DNA of 64,000 nt. Source: Mucilaginibacter sp. 14171R-50. Its GTDB lineage: Bacteria; Bacteroidota; Bacteroidia; Sphingobacteriales; Sphingobacteriaceae. A program made the translations under genes and the position numbers. Shown in pieces: positions 41,626-50,955 of the stretch. The stretch is taken from positions 2,046,001-2,110,000 of the forward strand of contig NZ_CP048115.1 of assembly GCF_010093045.1 (NCBI RefSeq). Direction: 5' to 3'. Position 1 is the stretch's first letter. Every line of letters starts with the position of its first letter. The notes beneath the pieces are model-generated. The model was not told where the DNA came from and ran no database searches. It saw only the letters and a program-made list of their open reading frames with translations.

Positions 41626-43545
41626 TTAAAAGTGATATCTGACAAAAGCTTCCATAGCAGCATATTCAGCCATGCCGAGCCTGTCATAGTTCTGTGCGGT
41701 TTCGCGGTTCCGGTCCTCGGCCCGTACCCAAAACTCGCGTGCATCATCACCGGGGAAAACCGGCCTGTCCTTTTGCGACTGATGTTTAAAGATGGCGTTA
41801 CGCTTGCGCAAAACCTCGGCGGGCGACAAAGGCACCGCCATTTCGATCTCATGTGTCGGGAACTCCTGCCATGCGCCCCGGTACATCCAAACCCAGCAAT
41901 CCTTTACCCAGGCTTCGGTTTTACGCAGGCGTCGTAAGGATTCCATCACGATGTTAAAGCAAACCACGTGAGTACCGTGCGGGTCGGCAAAATCGCCGGC
42001 GGTGAACACCTGCTGGGGTTTCACCTTTTGAAGCAGTTCCATCGTTAGCCTGATATCCTCCTCGCCAACCGAATTTTTTTGCGTTTTGCCGGTTTCATAA
42101 AAAGGCAGCGCCTGAAAGTGGATATTACTGTCGGGCAGGCCCGCGAAGCGCGCCCCCGAGATAGCCTCGGTTTTGCGGATAAAGCCCTTAACGTCGCGGA
42201 TCTCGGGAGTATCCACCTGGTTAGGTAACTTTTTATCGATGAACGCCCGCATGTCATCATATATACGCTGCAGCTGGGCGGTATCCTCGCCTATACTGTG
42301 TTTAAAATCAATAGCGAACTCCATATACCGCAGCACATCATCATCCCAGACAGCAGTGTTGCCCGATGTTTGGTAAGCCACATGCACATCGTGGCCCTGA
42401 TCGACCAGGCGGATGAAGGTACCGCCCATGGATATCACATCATCATCAGGATGCGGCGAAAAGATAACAGAGCGCTTGCGGGCCGGCTCGGCACGCTCAG
42501 GGCGCTGGCTGTCGTCGGCCCCCGGCTTACCGCCCGGCCAGCCGGTTATGGTATGCTGCAGGCGGTTAAATATATCAATGTTGATCTGGTATACCGGGCC
42601 CCGCTCTACAGCCAGTTGTGCCATACCATTGCTGTTATAATCTTCTTCAGTAAGCTTTAGTATAGGTTTACCTACCGCCTGGGACAGCCAGATCACCGCT
42701 TTTTTGATCAGCCGCTCATCCCAGGCACAATCCTTAACCAGCCAGGGCGTATCAAACCGGGTAAGGTCTGATGCCGCATCCGCATCCAGTACAAATTCTA
42801 CATTATCTGATAACTGCAGGAAGGTGGCCGGCACTTCGCCCGAGATCTCCCCCTCTACCGCCTTACGCACAATGGGCGCTTTTTTGGCGCTCCAGGCCAT
42901 CAGGATAATTTCCCGGGCCTTAAATATGGTGCCCACGCCCATGGTGATGGCTTTGGCAGGCACATTTTGCTTACCGCCAAAATCGCGGGAGGCATCACGG
43001 CGGGTAAGGTCATCCAGAGTAACCAGCCGGGTGCCCGAGTTTGGGGCCGAGCCCGGCTCATTGAACCCGATGTGGCCGGTACGGCCTATACCCAGCAGCT
43101 GCAGGTCCAGCCCGCCAAGCTCCTCGATCAGCCTTTCGTATTCCAGGCAAAAAGCGGCCACCTTATCTGCGGGGAGGGTACCGTCGGGGATGTGCACGTT
43201 AGCCCGTTCAATATCCACATGGTCAAACAAATTCTCGTTCATGAAGGTAACGTAGCTTTGCACGGCATCGGGCTTCATGGGGTAGTACTCATCCAGGTTA
43301 AAGGTGATAACGTTCTTAAACGAAAGCCCTTCCTGCTGATGCAGCCTCACCAACTCGGCATACACTTTTATAGGGGTGACCCCCGTTGCCAGGCCAAGCA
43401 CGGCCTGCTGCCCTGCAGCCTCTTTTTTACGGATAAGACCGGCAATGCGTTTTGCAACAGCTACCGATGCCGCGTTCTGGTCAGCGTACACCGTTACCGG
43501 CAGTTTCTCGTAACGGGTCTCTTCTAATAAATTTAATCTTGCCAT
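41626..43545 (-). CDS. nagB: glucosamine-6-phosphate deaminase fused to PIG-L domain
   Basis: 639 residues. Residues about 1-290 are a NagB domain: Asp85 in FNLDEYY, and GIGRTGHIGFNEPGS with His158 and Glu163, which correspond to Asp72, His143 and Glu148 of the E. coli enzyme. The position of its Asp141 is Thr156 here. Residues about 355-639 are a PIG-L/LmbE-type deacetylase-like domain, with HPDDD at 365-369 and ADPHGTH later. NagB converts glucosamine-6-phosphate to fructose-6-phosphate and ammonia. The fused architecture is known from Bacteroidota. It may couple deacetylation of an amino sugar to deamination. The leader upstream is unusual. Confidence 0.9.
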   Translation of the reverse strand: MARLNLLEETRYEKLPVTVYADQNAASVAVAKRIAGLIRKKEAAGQQAVLGLATGVTPIKVYAELVRLHQQEGLSFKNVITFNLDEYYPMKPDAVQSYVTFMNENLFDHVDIERANVHIPDGTLPADKVAAFCLEYERLIEELGGLDLQLLGIGRTGHIGFNEPGSAPNSGTRLVTLDDLTRRDASRDFGGKQNVPAKAITMGVGTIFKAREIILMAWSAKKAPIVRKAVEGEISGEVPATFLQLSDNVEFVLDADAASDLTRFDTPWLVKDCAWDERLIKKAVIWLSQAVGKPILKLTEEDYNSNGMAQLAVERGPVYQINIDIFNRLQHTITGWPGGKPGADDSQRPERAEPARKRSVIFSPHPDDDVISMGGTFIRLVDQGHDVHVAYQTSGNTAVWDDDVLRYMEFAIDFKHSIGEDTAQLQRIYDDMRAFIDKKLPNQVDTPEIRDVKGFIRKTEAISGARFAGLPDSNIHFQALPFYETGKTQKNSVGEEDIRLTMELLQKVKPQQVFTAGDFADPHGTHVVCFNIVMESLRRLRKTEAWVKDCWVWMYRGAWQEFPTHEIEMAVPLSPAEVLRKRNAIFKHQSQKDRPVFPGDDAREFWVRAEDRNRETAQNYDRLGMAEYAAMEAFVRYHF

Positions 43546-43593
43546 AATGGGGTTTATATATTGCTATTCGGTTTATCTGAATTAAAATCGGCG

Positions 43594-43623
43594 CAAAAAA
43601 AATCCCCACCGAAGCGAGGATTT
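43594..43623 (-). terminator. UUCG-loop terminator in the nagB leader
   Basis: On the minus strand AAATCCTCGC, loop TTCG, GTGGGGATTT form a 10-bp stem (two wobble pairs) followed by eight T residues. It lies 48 bp upstream of the nagB start and 140 bp downstream of the PLP enzyme gene. Confidence 0.85.
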
Positions 43624-43634
43624 CAACCAATTAA

Positions 43635-43700
43635 CTATAAAATTAATCCCTCCAGCAGGGACATCAAGTATGCATATTTTAATGATCTGTTATTCATCAT
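43635..43700 (-). CDS. 21-codon small ORF before the nagB terminator
   Basis: Minus-strand frame from ATG at 43698-43700 (a second ATG follows at once) to TAG at 43635-43637. The peptide begins MMNNRSLKYAYL and ends LLEGLIL. It sits between a consensus promoter and a terminator ahead of nagB, so it could be a leader peptide or a small protein. Translation is not shown; the codons also contain a TCCCT/AGGGA mini-hairpin. I do not recognise the peptide. Confidence 0.35.
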   Translation of the reverse strand: MMNNRSLKYAYLMSLLEGLIL

Positions 43701-43705
43701 TAATG

Positions 43706-43738
43706 CAAACTTAATAAACATAAATGTAATAATCAAAA
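43706..43738 (-). promoter_or_regulatory. consensus promoter upstream of nagB
   Basis: Read on the minus strand: TTTTG (43738-43734), 20-bp spacer, TAAGTTTG (43713-43706), an exact match to the Bacteroidota -33/-7 consensus. The predicted start is near 43700, giving an RNA of about 107 nt to the terminator. Confidence 0.65.
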
Positions 43739-43763
43739 TACTTTTTAAAAAAATTTAAAAAGA

Positions 43764-44921
43764 TTAGATTTTCAGGGCTTGCCCAATATCGTTGATGATA
43801 TAATCAGGCTCCTCTAAACCAATATACATGCGTATCAGTTGATGACGTGGATTTATTTCCTGATAATCAGCTTTTTGCATGCCTGCTAACGAGGGGATTA
43901 CCAGGCTTTCGTGTCCGCCCCATGAAACCGCCATCAGGATGTGCTTCAAATTATTGCAAAAAGCCTCAATTTTCTCGAGCGATGAATTTTTTAGTGTAAA
44001 ACTAAACAGCCCCCCGCATCCCTGCATTTGCCGGCGGGCAAGGTCCGCCTGTGCAAATTCATCATCAAACGGCCATAATACTTTATCAATTTGCGGCTGC
44101 TGCCTTAGCCACGCAATAACTTTTTTTGTCGTCTCGAAACTGCGCTGCAGGCGCAGGGGCAAAGTACGCATGCCGCGTATGAGCAGCCACGCAGAATGCG
44201 GCGATAACGACGGCCCGATATTCATAAACTCATGCGAAAAAATCTCCCGTATAAGCGTTTTGCTGCCGGTAAGTACACCTGCAACCACATCAGAGTGCCC
44301 GCCGAGATATTTGGTTGCCGATTGCGCCACGAGATCGATACCCAATTTAACAGGCTGTTGGTAAATGGGGGTGCAATAGCTGTTATCTGTCATGGTAATG
44401 ATGCCGCGCGGCCTGGCCATCGCGGCAACTGCTTCCAGGTCCTGTAGTTCGTAGCTAAAGGTACTTGGGCTTTCCAGGTAGATAAGCCGGGTATTTGCGC
44501 GGATGGCGTTCTCTATATTTTCTACCCTGGTGCCGTCAACAAAGGTGCAGGTTATGCCAAACTTCGCCAGGAAGTCGTTAAATAATCTGATGGTCCAACT
44601 GTAAGGGTTGTCTACGGTAACTACATGGTCGCCCTGTTTAAGCAGGGCAAGTATTGGGACAGTGATGGCAGCAATACCGCTGCTGAAAACCAGCGCATCT
44701 TCGGCGCCATCCAACGCGGCCAGTTTTTGACGCAGGATATTCAGCGTAGGGTTGTTTCCGCGCGAATAAAGCAGGGCATCAAACTCGTTGCTCAGCGCGT
44801 TGCGAAAATCACTGACGGTTTTAAAGGCGAAGTTGCTGGTTTGCACAATTGGCGGCGATACAGCGTTGAAATAACCATCGCGCTCTTCGCCAAGTTCGTT
44901 TAATATATACGATATATCCAT
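43764..44921 (-). CDS. transsulfuration-type PLP enzyme (Cys/Met lyase family)
   Basis: 385 residues, cytosolic. Fold type I Cys/Met-metabolism features are SPPIVQTSNFAF at the N-terminus, YSRGNNPTLNILRQKLAALDGAEDALVFSSGIAAI (read in parts), the DNSYCTPIYQQP segment, and the Schiff-base lysine in QSATKYLGGHSDVVAG. The family includes cystathionine gamma-synthase, cystathionine beta-lyase and methionine gamma-lyase. The exact reaction cannot be told from sequence. It follows the amino acid permease gene by 3 bp, so a role in use of an imported sulfur amino acid is plausible. Confidence 0.8.
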   Translation of the reverse strand: MDISYILNELGEERDGYFNAVSPPIVQTSNFAFKTVSDFRNALSNEFDALLYSRGNNPTLNILRQKLAALDGAEDALVFSSGIAAITVPILALLKQGDHVVTVDNPYSWTIRLFNDFLAKFGITCTFVDGTRVENIENAIRANTRLIYLESPSTFSYELQDLEAVAAMARPRGIITMTDNSYCTPIYQQPVKLGIDLVAQSATKYLGGHSDVVAGVLTGSKTLIREIFSHEFMNIGPSLSPHSAWLLIRGMRTLPLRLQRSFETTKKVIAWLRQQPQIDKVLWPFDDEFAQADLARRQMQGCGGLFSFTLKNSSLEKIEAFCNNLKHILMAVSWGGHESLVIPSLAGMQKADYQEINPRHQLIRMYIGLEEPDYIINDIGQALKI

Positions 44922-44924
44922 GGG

Positions 44925-46268
44925 TCAATTATCAGGCAGTAAGGGTTTTTGCTTATGGGTGCTTAAGTAATAAACGGCCAACCCCAGCGCATATGCCGCC
45001 AGGCACCAAAATGCCGCAAACGGATTTTCTTTAAAGGTGATGAAAATGTTGATGGTAACAAACCAGTAAGCCAAAATGAACACGGCCGGTATAAGCGGGA
45101 ACCATTTGATAACGTAAATATCTTTTGTATTGAGGTGTTTTGTTTTTTTACGCAGGATAAAAATAGTTAACGCGCAAAGCGAAAGGCCGATGGTATCAAA
45201 AAACATCACGTATTTAAGCATTTCGCTGAAGGACCCTACAAAGAAAAGAATAACCAGGGCTGCCGCCACAAAAAAAGACATTCCGAACTCCTGTACCTGG
45301 GTTTTTGAGTTTACCTTTTTAAAAATAGCAGGGAGCATGCCATCTTCGGCCATAGCATAATATACCCTGGGATTGGCAAGTATGTTCACATTTACATACG
45401 CCAATACCGATACAAACATCAGTATCGAGGTGATCTTGTAACCGGTAGTGCCAAATATTACCCCGGCCAGCTTTGCTGCCAGTGTATGGGTTTGCTGCAA
45501 ACCGCCAATGCCCAGCACCGCATAATAAACATAATTGATGGCCAGGTATAAAGCTATTACCGTACCTATCCCAAAGAAGATGGCTTTTGGTATATTGCTT
45601 TTAGCGTTGATAATATCGCCCCCAAAATTAATGGTTTGCTGGTAGCCCCCGTAGGTAAAAAAAACCGCCACCAGGCTTAACCCGAATGCGGTTATAACAT
45701 TGCCGGTATGCGGCGCTATAGCAATCATGGTAGTAGGTTGGGCATCGGTTTTAAAAACGGCCAGGCAAAGCACCAATATAGCCGCTACTTTAAAAATGGT
45801 TAAAACGTTTTGGGCGCGGGCGCTTAGTTTAATGCCTAAAAAGTTAATAACATATAGCAGCAGTACCGTGAAAATGGTAGTAAGCTTTGTACCGGTGGGG
45901 TTTTGCAGGCTATGAGGTAATAAAATGGGGTTGATGTATTCGGCCCCAAGCAACGCTACCGCAGCTACCGACGAGGCATTGCTGATAACCAGCACCCAGT
46001 TGATCATGAACGCAAAGGCCGGGTGATAACAATACGAAAAAACTTTATAGAAGCCGCCTGTTGTGGGGTATCGCGCGCCTATTTCGGCAAAGGTTAACGC
46101 CCCGCAAAGTGTAACTATACCGCCGAATACCCATGCGCTAAAAAACACCGGCGCGCTGCCGGCTTTAACGGCAACATCACTCGGGCTGCCAAAAATACCC
46201 ATCCCTATCACCAGGCTGATAACGATCATGCTGAGGTCGAAGCGATTGAGACGAGGTTGAATGCTCAT
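44925..46268 (-). CDS. APC-family amino acid permease
   Basis: 447 residues with about 12 membrane spans. The first helix has IVISLVIGMGIFGSPSDVAVK, with the GMGIFG-type unwound segment of the LeuT/APC fold, and GALTFAEIGARYPTTGGFYK follows. It is an inner-membrane transporter for amino acids, substrate unknown. It is transcribed together with the PLP lyase-type gene 3 bp downstream, which suggests uptake and breakdown of the same amino acid. Confidence 0.85.
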   Translation of the reverse strand: MSIQPRLNRFDLSMIVISLVIGMGIFGSPSDVAVKAGSAPVFFSAWVFGGIVTLCGALTFAEIGARYPTTGGFYKVFSYCYHPAFAFMINWVLVISNASSVAAVALLGAEYINPILLPHSLQNPTGTKLTTIFTVLLLYVINFLGIKLSARAQNVLTIFKVAAILVLCLAVFKTDAQPTTMIAIAPHTGNVITAFGLSLVAVFFTYGGYQQTINFGGDIINAKSNIPKAIFFGIGTVIALYLAINYVYYAVLGIGGLQQTHTLAAKLAGVIFGTTGYKITSILMFVSVLAYVNVNILANPRVYYAMAEDGMLPAIFKKVNSKTQVQEFGMSFFVAAALVILFFVGSFSEMLKYVMFFDTIGLSLCALTIFILRKKTKHLNTKDIYVIKWFPLIPAVFILAYWFVTINIFITFKENPFAAFWCLAAYALGLAVYYLSTHKQKPLLPDN

Positions 46269-46377
46269 TATTATCCAAACGTTTATTTTTTAAATTTATA
46301 TTTTAATTTAATTTTGTTTAATCCCGAAATCATTTAAATTCGTTTGTTGGTGTTTTACCTAATTAACTGGTCCTATT

Positions 46378-47046
46378 TTGAAGCAATTTAAACAAATATT
46401 ACTTACGGGGATATTGTTGTTTTGTTTTGCGCCTGCTTTGGTTGTTAAGGCGCAGCAGCGGCCTGTTAAATCAAACAAGGCAGTTAACAGGCCTGCGCCT
46501 AAACCGGTTATGAGCGCCCAACTGAAAAACTTTCAGAAACTTGCGTCGCAGGCCAATGTCAGTTTTTCGTTTCCAAATGGTTTCAGGGAAACAACCGCGC
46601 CAAACAACGAGGATTTTTCTTTCGACTATGCCATGGAGTTGCCAGGCAAGGATTTCGAGATATGGTTTCAGGTAAAGTCACAGAAAGAGAATTACGCCAG
46701 CTACCTGAGGTCGATAAATGATAAAAGTACCAGGCAGGCCAACCCGGATTCGTTATACCTGGGCATGGGTACAGCGCATGCGTTGGCTTTTACAGGCGAA
46801 CATCATTTTTTTACCCGTACTATACCACCCGCTTACCTTGCCAGGTATAATGCCGACGCGGGCAAAACCTACCTGCTTAACCTGCTTGACCTGCCGGTAA
46901 CCAAACACTATAAATACGCCCTGCTGATAACATTGCAAAAAGACCATATCGGCACTATCCTGGCGGTTTGTTTTGCAAACGAAAAAGGCCCGGATTTTTT
47001 TAAAAGCATCGACAAAGCCCGAAACTGCATTAGGTTTAATCCATAA
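46378..47046 (+). CDS. exported protein of unknown function
   Basis: 222 residues from a TTG at 46378, which gives a good signal peptide (KQFKQILLTGILLFCFAPALVVKAQ in parts) and has no nearby ATG alternative. A basic, proline-rich linker (RPVKSNKAVNRPAPKPV) leads to a single globular domain with KLASQANVSFSFPNGFRE and AGKTYLLNLLDLPVTKHYKY. I do not recognise the family. It is probably periplasmic and is monocistronic, 108 bp before parE. Confidence 0.6.
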   Translation: MKQFKQILLTGILLFCFAPALVVKAQQRPVKSNKAVNRPAPKPVMSAQLKNFQKLASQANVSFSFPNGFRETTAPNNEDFSFDYAMELPGKDFEIWFQVKSQKENYASYLRSINDKSTRQANPDSLYLGMGTAHALAFTGEHHFFTRTIPPAYLARYNADAGKTYLLNLLDLPVTKHYKYALLITLQKDHIGTILAVCFANEKGPDFFKSIDKARNCIRFNP

Positions 47047-47154
47047 ATGGTTGGTAAATGTTAATAAGTTAGCGCATTTAAACGTTAATTTAAGTGCCAT
47101 AAATTTATTTTTGCATCCGGGGCATATCAGCACCAAAAACACTTGATCTAAAAC

Positions 47155-49050
47155 ATGGCAGAAACAGTAAATTATGATGATGACAGTATCCGGTCGTTAG
47201 ACTGGAAGGAACACATCCGCTTAAGGCCGGGAATGTACATTGGTAAACTGGGCGATGGCTCGGCTTACGACGATGGTGTGTACGTATTGCTTAAAGAGAT
47301 CATTGATAACTCCATTGATGAATTTGTGATGGGCGCCGGCCGTACCATCGAAGTAAATATGAGCGATCATAAGGTATCCGTACGCGATTATGGCCGCGGT
47401 ATCCCCTTGGGGAAGGTTATTGATTGCGTATCAAAAATAAATACCGGAGGTAAGTACGATAGCAAGGCCTTCCAGAAATCGGTGGGGTTAAATGGTGTGG
47501 GTACCAAGGCGGTTAACGCCTTATCAAACTCCTTCACCGTGCAAAGCTACCGCGACGGCCGCACCAAGATAGCTGAATTTGAAAAAGGCGAGCTGATACG
47601 CGACGAACCCGAGAAAGAGACTTCGCAGCGCAACGGTACGGCCATAAGCTTTATCCCCGACGATACCATTTTCAGGCATTACCGATTTATACCCGAATTT
47701 GTTGAGAACATGATATGGAACTATGTGTTCCTGAATGCGGGCTTGACGCTGAATTTTAACGGGCAAAAATACCTGTCAGAACGGGGCCTTTACGACTTGC
47801 TGGTACGCAACGCCGATGCCGAGAACCTGCGGTATCCTATCATTCATCTTAAAGGGGATGATATTGAAATTGCTATGACGCATGGGCAGTCGTACGGCGA
47901 AGAATACTACTCGTTTGTGAACGGCCAGCACACCACGCAGGGTGGTACCCACCAGGCTGCTTTTCGCGAAGCGGTAGTGAAAACCATCCGCGAGTTTTAT
48001 AAAAAGGAGTTTGACGCGGCCGATGTAAGGGCATCTATTGTTGCGGCAATAGCGGTAAAAGTGCAGGAGCCGGTGTTCGAATCGCAAACCAAAACCAAGC
48101 TGGGCTCGCAAAATATTGGGCCGGATGGTCCGTCGGTACGTGGTTTTGTAAACGATTTTCTGAAAAAAGAACTGGATAACTACCTGCACAAAAACCCGGC
48201 AACGGCCGATGCCCTGCTGAAACGGATATTACAATCTGAACGTGAGCGTAAGGATATCGCCGGCATAAAAAAGCTTGCCAACGACCGCGCCAAAAAAGCA
48301 TCGCTGCATAACCGTAAGCTGCGCGACTGCAAGCTGCATTTTGATGATAACCACGAACGCAGGCAGGAAACAACCCTGTTCATCACCGAGGGCGACTCGG
48401 CAAGCGGTAGTATCACCAAATCGCGCGATGTGCAAACGCAGGCGGTGTTCAGCTTAAAGGGTAAGCCGCTAAACTGTTTCGGCCTTACCAAAAAGGTAGT
48501 TTACGAGAACGAAGAATTTAACCTGCTACAGCACGCGCTGAATATTGAGGATGGTATAGATGGCCTGCGGTACAACAATATTGTAATAGCTACCGACGCC
48601 GATGTGGATGGCATGCACATCCGCCTGCTGCTGATGACCTTCTTTTTACAGTTCTTCCCCGACCTGGTAAAGGCAGGGCATGTATCTATCCTGCAAACAC
48701 CGCTGTTTAGGGTGCGCAATAAAAAGCAAACCATATACTGCTACAGCGACGAGGAACGCCGCAACGCCATTGCCAGCCTGGGTGTTAAGCCCGAGATAAC
48801 CCGCTTTAAAGGGTTAGGCGAGATATCGCCGGATGAGTTTGGCTTGTTTATCGGCAAGGATATCAGGCTGGACCCGGTGTTTCTGAAAGGGGATAACATA
48901 AAAGCCCTGCTTGAATATTTTATGGGTAAAAACACGCCTATACGCCAGCAGCATATTGTGAACAATCTTCGCGTTGAGAAAGACGACGAAAGTGTAAACC
49001 CTACCATTACCGAAAGTTTGGACGAGATTGAATTGCCTGTAGCGGTATAG
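47155..49050 (+). CDS. parE: DNA topoisomerase IV subunit B
   Basis: 631 residues, the size of ParE and not of the longer GyrB. The GHKL ATPase domain has RPGMYIG, the [10 protein letters not shown] helix with its conserved acid, DYGRGIP, and the lid [15 protein letters not shown]. The transducer and TOPRIM domains follow ([32 protein letters not shown]). With ParC it unlinks daughter chromosomes after replication. ParC is at 53401, after 4.3 kb of intervening genes. Confidence 0.93.
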   Translation: MAETVNYDDDSIRSLDWKEHIRLRPGMYIGKLGDGSAYDDGVYVLLKEIIDNSIDEFVMGAGRTIEVNMSDHKVSVRDYGRGIPLGKVIDCVSKINTGGKYDSKAFQKSVGLNGVGTKAVNALSNSFTVQSYRDGRTKIAEFEKGELIRDEPEKETSQRNGTAISFIPDDTIFRHYRFIPEFVENMIWNYVFLNAGLTLNFNGQKYLSERGLYDLLVRNADAENLRYPIIHLKGDDIEIAMTHGQSYGEEYYSFVNGQHTTQGGTHQAAFREAVVKTIREFYKKEFDAADVRASIVAAIAVKVQEPVFESQTKTKLGSQNIGPDGPSVRGFVNDFLKKELDNYLHKNPATADALLKRILQSERERKDIAGIKKLANDRAKKASLHNRKLRDCKLHFDDNHERRQETTLFITEGDSASGSITKSRDVQTQAVFSLKGKPLNCFGLTKKVVYENEEFNLLQHALNIEDGIDGLRYNNIVIATDADVDGMHIRLLLMTFFLQFFPDLVKAGHVSILQTPLFRVRNKKQTIYCYSDEERRNAIASLGVKPEITRFKGLGEISPDEFGLFIGKDIRLDPVFLKGDNIKALLEYFMGKNTPIRQQHIVNNLRVEKDDESVNPTITESLDEIELPVAV

Positions 49051-49055
49051 CGGTT

Positions 49056-49421
49056 ATGAAGAGGTTAATTTACTTGTTAGCGGTGTGTGTTTTTGTGAGT
49101 TGCAATAACGCCCCCAAAAAAGAAACCCGTACCATCAATAAAGCAGTAAATAAAATACCTGCGGTAACCAAAGACATGATCATGGGGACCTGGACCAACG
49201 GCAGTACAGAAAATGCCAGTTTTGATATCGGGCGCGATTCTATTTATTATGTGGAATATTTTAAAAGTTTCAAATACGAGCTAAATAAAAATGTGATCAC
49301 CATTCATTATCCCGACAGTTTCAATTATACGGGGAAAATTCGTTTTGTAAACGATACGATGATCATGCGCTCGATAGAAAAGACAGACGCGCCCTCTAAA
49401 TTTTGGAAGTTTAAAAACTAA
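49056..49421 (+). CDS. small lipoprotein of unknown function
   Basis: 121 residues. The lipobox VFVSC gives a lipidated Cys at residue 16 (MKRLIYLLAVCVFVSC). The mature part has a short charged linker and a small beta domain (IMGTWTNGSTENASFDIG, KNVITIHYPDSFNYTGKIRF in parts) with a lipocalin-like feel. It starts 5 bp after parE and is probably co-transcribed. Confidence 0.7.
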   Translation: MKRLIYLLAVCVFVSCNNAPKKETRTINKAVNKIPAVTKDMIMGTWTNGSTENASFDIGRDSIYYVEYFKSFKYELNKNVITIHYPDSFNYTGKIRFVNDTMIMRSIEKTDAPSKFWKFKN

Positions 49422-49516
49422 GTTCAGCAAAAGCGGGTTGTACGGTTCCCGCCCTCCCGGATGGAATTATACAAATACCTGTTTAGCGTCAACACACTTT
49501 ATACAACATCATCACT

Positions 49517-50176
49517 ATGAAATTAAAACTGTATTTATTTTTTATTTTACTTACAGCCGGCATAACGGCCAACGCGCAAACAGGCTTTCCGTTTGATAAC
49601 GAAATACGGGATTTTAAACACCAGGACAGCATCAGCATGCCTGCAAAAAATGGCATCTTGTTTATCGGCAGCTCGTCTATCCGTAAATGGACGGATCTTG
49701 AGCAGCGCTTTAGCGATAAGCCCATCATCAGGCGGGGCGTTGGCGGCTGCACCATTGAGCAGGTTGTGAATTATTTTACACCGTATATCATGTACCCGTA
49801 TCAGCCGCGCAAAATATTTATCTACGCGGGCGAAAATGACATCGCCGCAGGCAAAACCGGCAAGTTTACCGCCCGCGAGTTTTATAAGCTGTGGGCCATG
49901 ATCAAACAAAACCTGCCGCACGCCGAGATCTATTTTATGGCTATAAAGCCCAGCCCGAGCCGTGCAAAGTATTTCCCCGAAGTTAAAATAGCTAACGCCC
50001 TGGTGAGATCTTTTTTGAAGAATAAAAAGAAAGGGCATTACGTAGATGTAGCATCGGTAATACTCGACCCCGCAACGCACCAGCCCGATACAAGCTTATT
50101 TGAAAACGATATGCTTCACCTGAACAGTAAAGGCTATGATAAATGGCAGGCGGTGCTGCAGCCTTTAGTAAAATAA
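49517..50176 (+). CDS. exported SGNH/GDSL hydrolase
   Basis: 219 residues with a signal peptide (MKLKLYLFFILLTAGITANAQ). The SGNH blocks are FIGSSSIRKW (catalytic Ser), RRGVGGCTIEQV (Gly), YAGENDIAAGK (Asn) and the C-terminal DMLHLNSKGY with the Asp-His pair. It is probably a periplasmic or secreted esterase/acetylhydrolase; substrate unknown. It belongs to the accessory genes between parE and parC. Confidence 0.85.
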   Translation: MKLKLYLFFILLTAGITANAQTGFPFDNEIRDFKHQDSISMPAKNGILFIGSSSIRKWTDLEQRFSDKPIIRRGVGGCTIEQVVNYFTPYIMYPYQPRKIFIYAGENDIAAGKTGKFTAREFYKLWAMIKQNLPHAEIYFMAIKPSPSRAKYFPEVKIANALVRSFLKNKKKGHYVDVASVILDPATHQPDTSLFENDMLHLNSKGYDKWQAVLQPLVK

Positions 50177-50260
50177 TATCAAACACCAAATGTCTAACAA
50201 CCAATAACGAAGTGAAATTTCGGTGTTGGACTTTCAGAATTCATTATCAATAAACTTCTT

Positions 50261-50300
50261 AAGCCCCTCTCCCCCCGGAGAGGGGTTTGGGGTGCGGCCT
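50261..50300. repeat. GC-rich palindromic element
   Basis: CCCCTCTCC at 50264-50272 pairs with GGAGAGGGG at 50277-50285 around a CCCC loop, followed by a TTTGGGGTGCGGCC tail. This short GC hairpin resembles a dispersed intergenic repeat common in Bacteroidota. Confidence 0.6.
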
Positions 50301-50302
50301 AA

Positions 50303-50334
50303 AATAGAAAGGCCCCCCATTATATCGGGGAGCC
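50303..50334 (-). terminator. minus-strand terminator
   Basis: On the minus strand GGCTCCCC and GGGGGGCC form a stem around GATATAAT, followed by a T-rich TTTCTATTTT. It lies 26 bp after the stop of the gene at 50360. Confidence 0.65.
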
Positions 50335-50359
50335 AATCACACTCAAACACTAATTTTAA

Positions 50360-50791
50360 CTATTTAAATACACTATAAACGTTCGTGATCTTCCAGCCGC
50401 TGCCGGTATTAGCAACGGTTACATAATTGCTGCGGGTAAAGTTGTCGAATTTCATATCAACCCTTACAACAGCCATATCGGGGTTGTTCTCTACAATTTC
50501 GGTACTGGTTGTGCATACCTGTTCAATGTTTTTTTCATGTTTCAGGTAATCGGTCATTTCTTTTTTGGTAAAGCTTAAAATGCTTTTTCCGCGCAGCATG
50601 CTAAACTTGGCCGATTGATCAACCACCTGGTTCAGGCCATCTATCCTGCCACGCGTCATGGCATCTACATAGATATTGATGGCGTGGGTTTTTGTTAAGT
50701 TAATTTCGGGGACATCGTTAGCTTTAGCCTGTATAAAGCTGCTGGTAACAATTAAGGCAATGCCAAGGGTAACTGATTTTAAGGTTTTCAT
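50360..50791 (-). CDS. exported NTF2-like / lumazine-binding-like protein
   Basis: 143 residues with a signal peptide (MKTLKSVTLGIALIVTSSFIQAKA). The mature domain has IYVDAMTRGRIDGLNQVV, FSMLRGKSILSFTKKEMTDY (in parts), a basic KHEKNIEQV and a C-terminal strand GSGWKITNVYSVFK. It matches the putative lumazine-binding (Lumazine_bd_2) branch of the NTF2-like fold. Probably periplasmic, ligand unknown. Confidence 0.7.
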   Translation of the reverse strand: MKTLKSVTLGIALIVTSSFIQAKANDVPEINLTKTHAINIYVDAMTRGRIDGLNQVVDQSAKFSMLRGKSILSFTKKEMTDYLKHEKNIEQVCTTSTEIVENNPDMAVVRVDMKFDNFTRSNYVTVANTGSGWKITNVYSVFK

Positions 50792-50955
50792 AATTTTGAA
50801 ATTAAGGTTGTAATTAATTTGTGTTTTTTATGACCGCTCAGTTAATAGTTACAGTTATAAGATGTACCCAGCCACCAAATAGTTACACCTTAAATTGTTA
50901 AAGTTGACTATTTAACAAACATTTAACATTTGGCCCTGATATTATATATTTGGTG

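Noticed and set aside
43561..43758. 65-codon plus-strand open frame upstream of nagB
   Set aside because: Antisense to a consensus promoter and terminator; low complexity (I, N, K) and no family features.
43546..43763. glmS-type ribozyme before an amino-sugar gene
   Set aside because: The RNA is too short and lacks a glmS-like core; the gene is nagB, not glmS. The visible parts are a promoter, small ORF and terminator.
47155..49050. GyrB instead of ParE
   Set aside because: Length of 631 residues and pairing with a ParC-like gene lacking an obvious GyrA-box favour topoisomerase IV.
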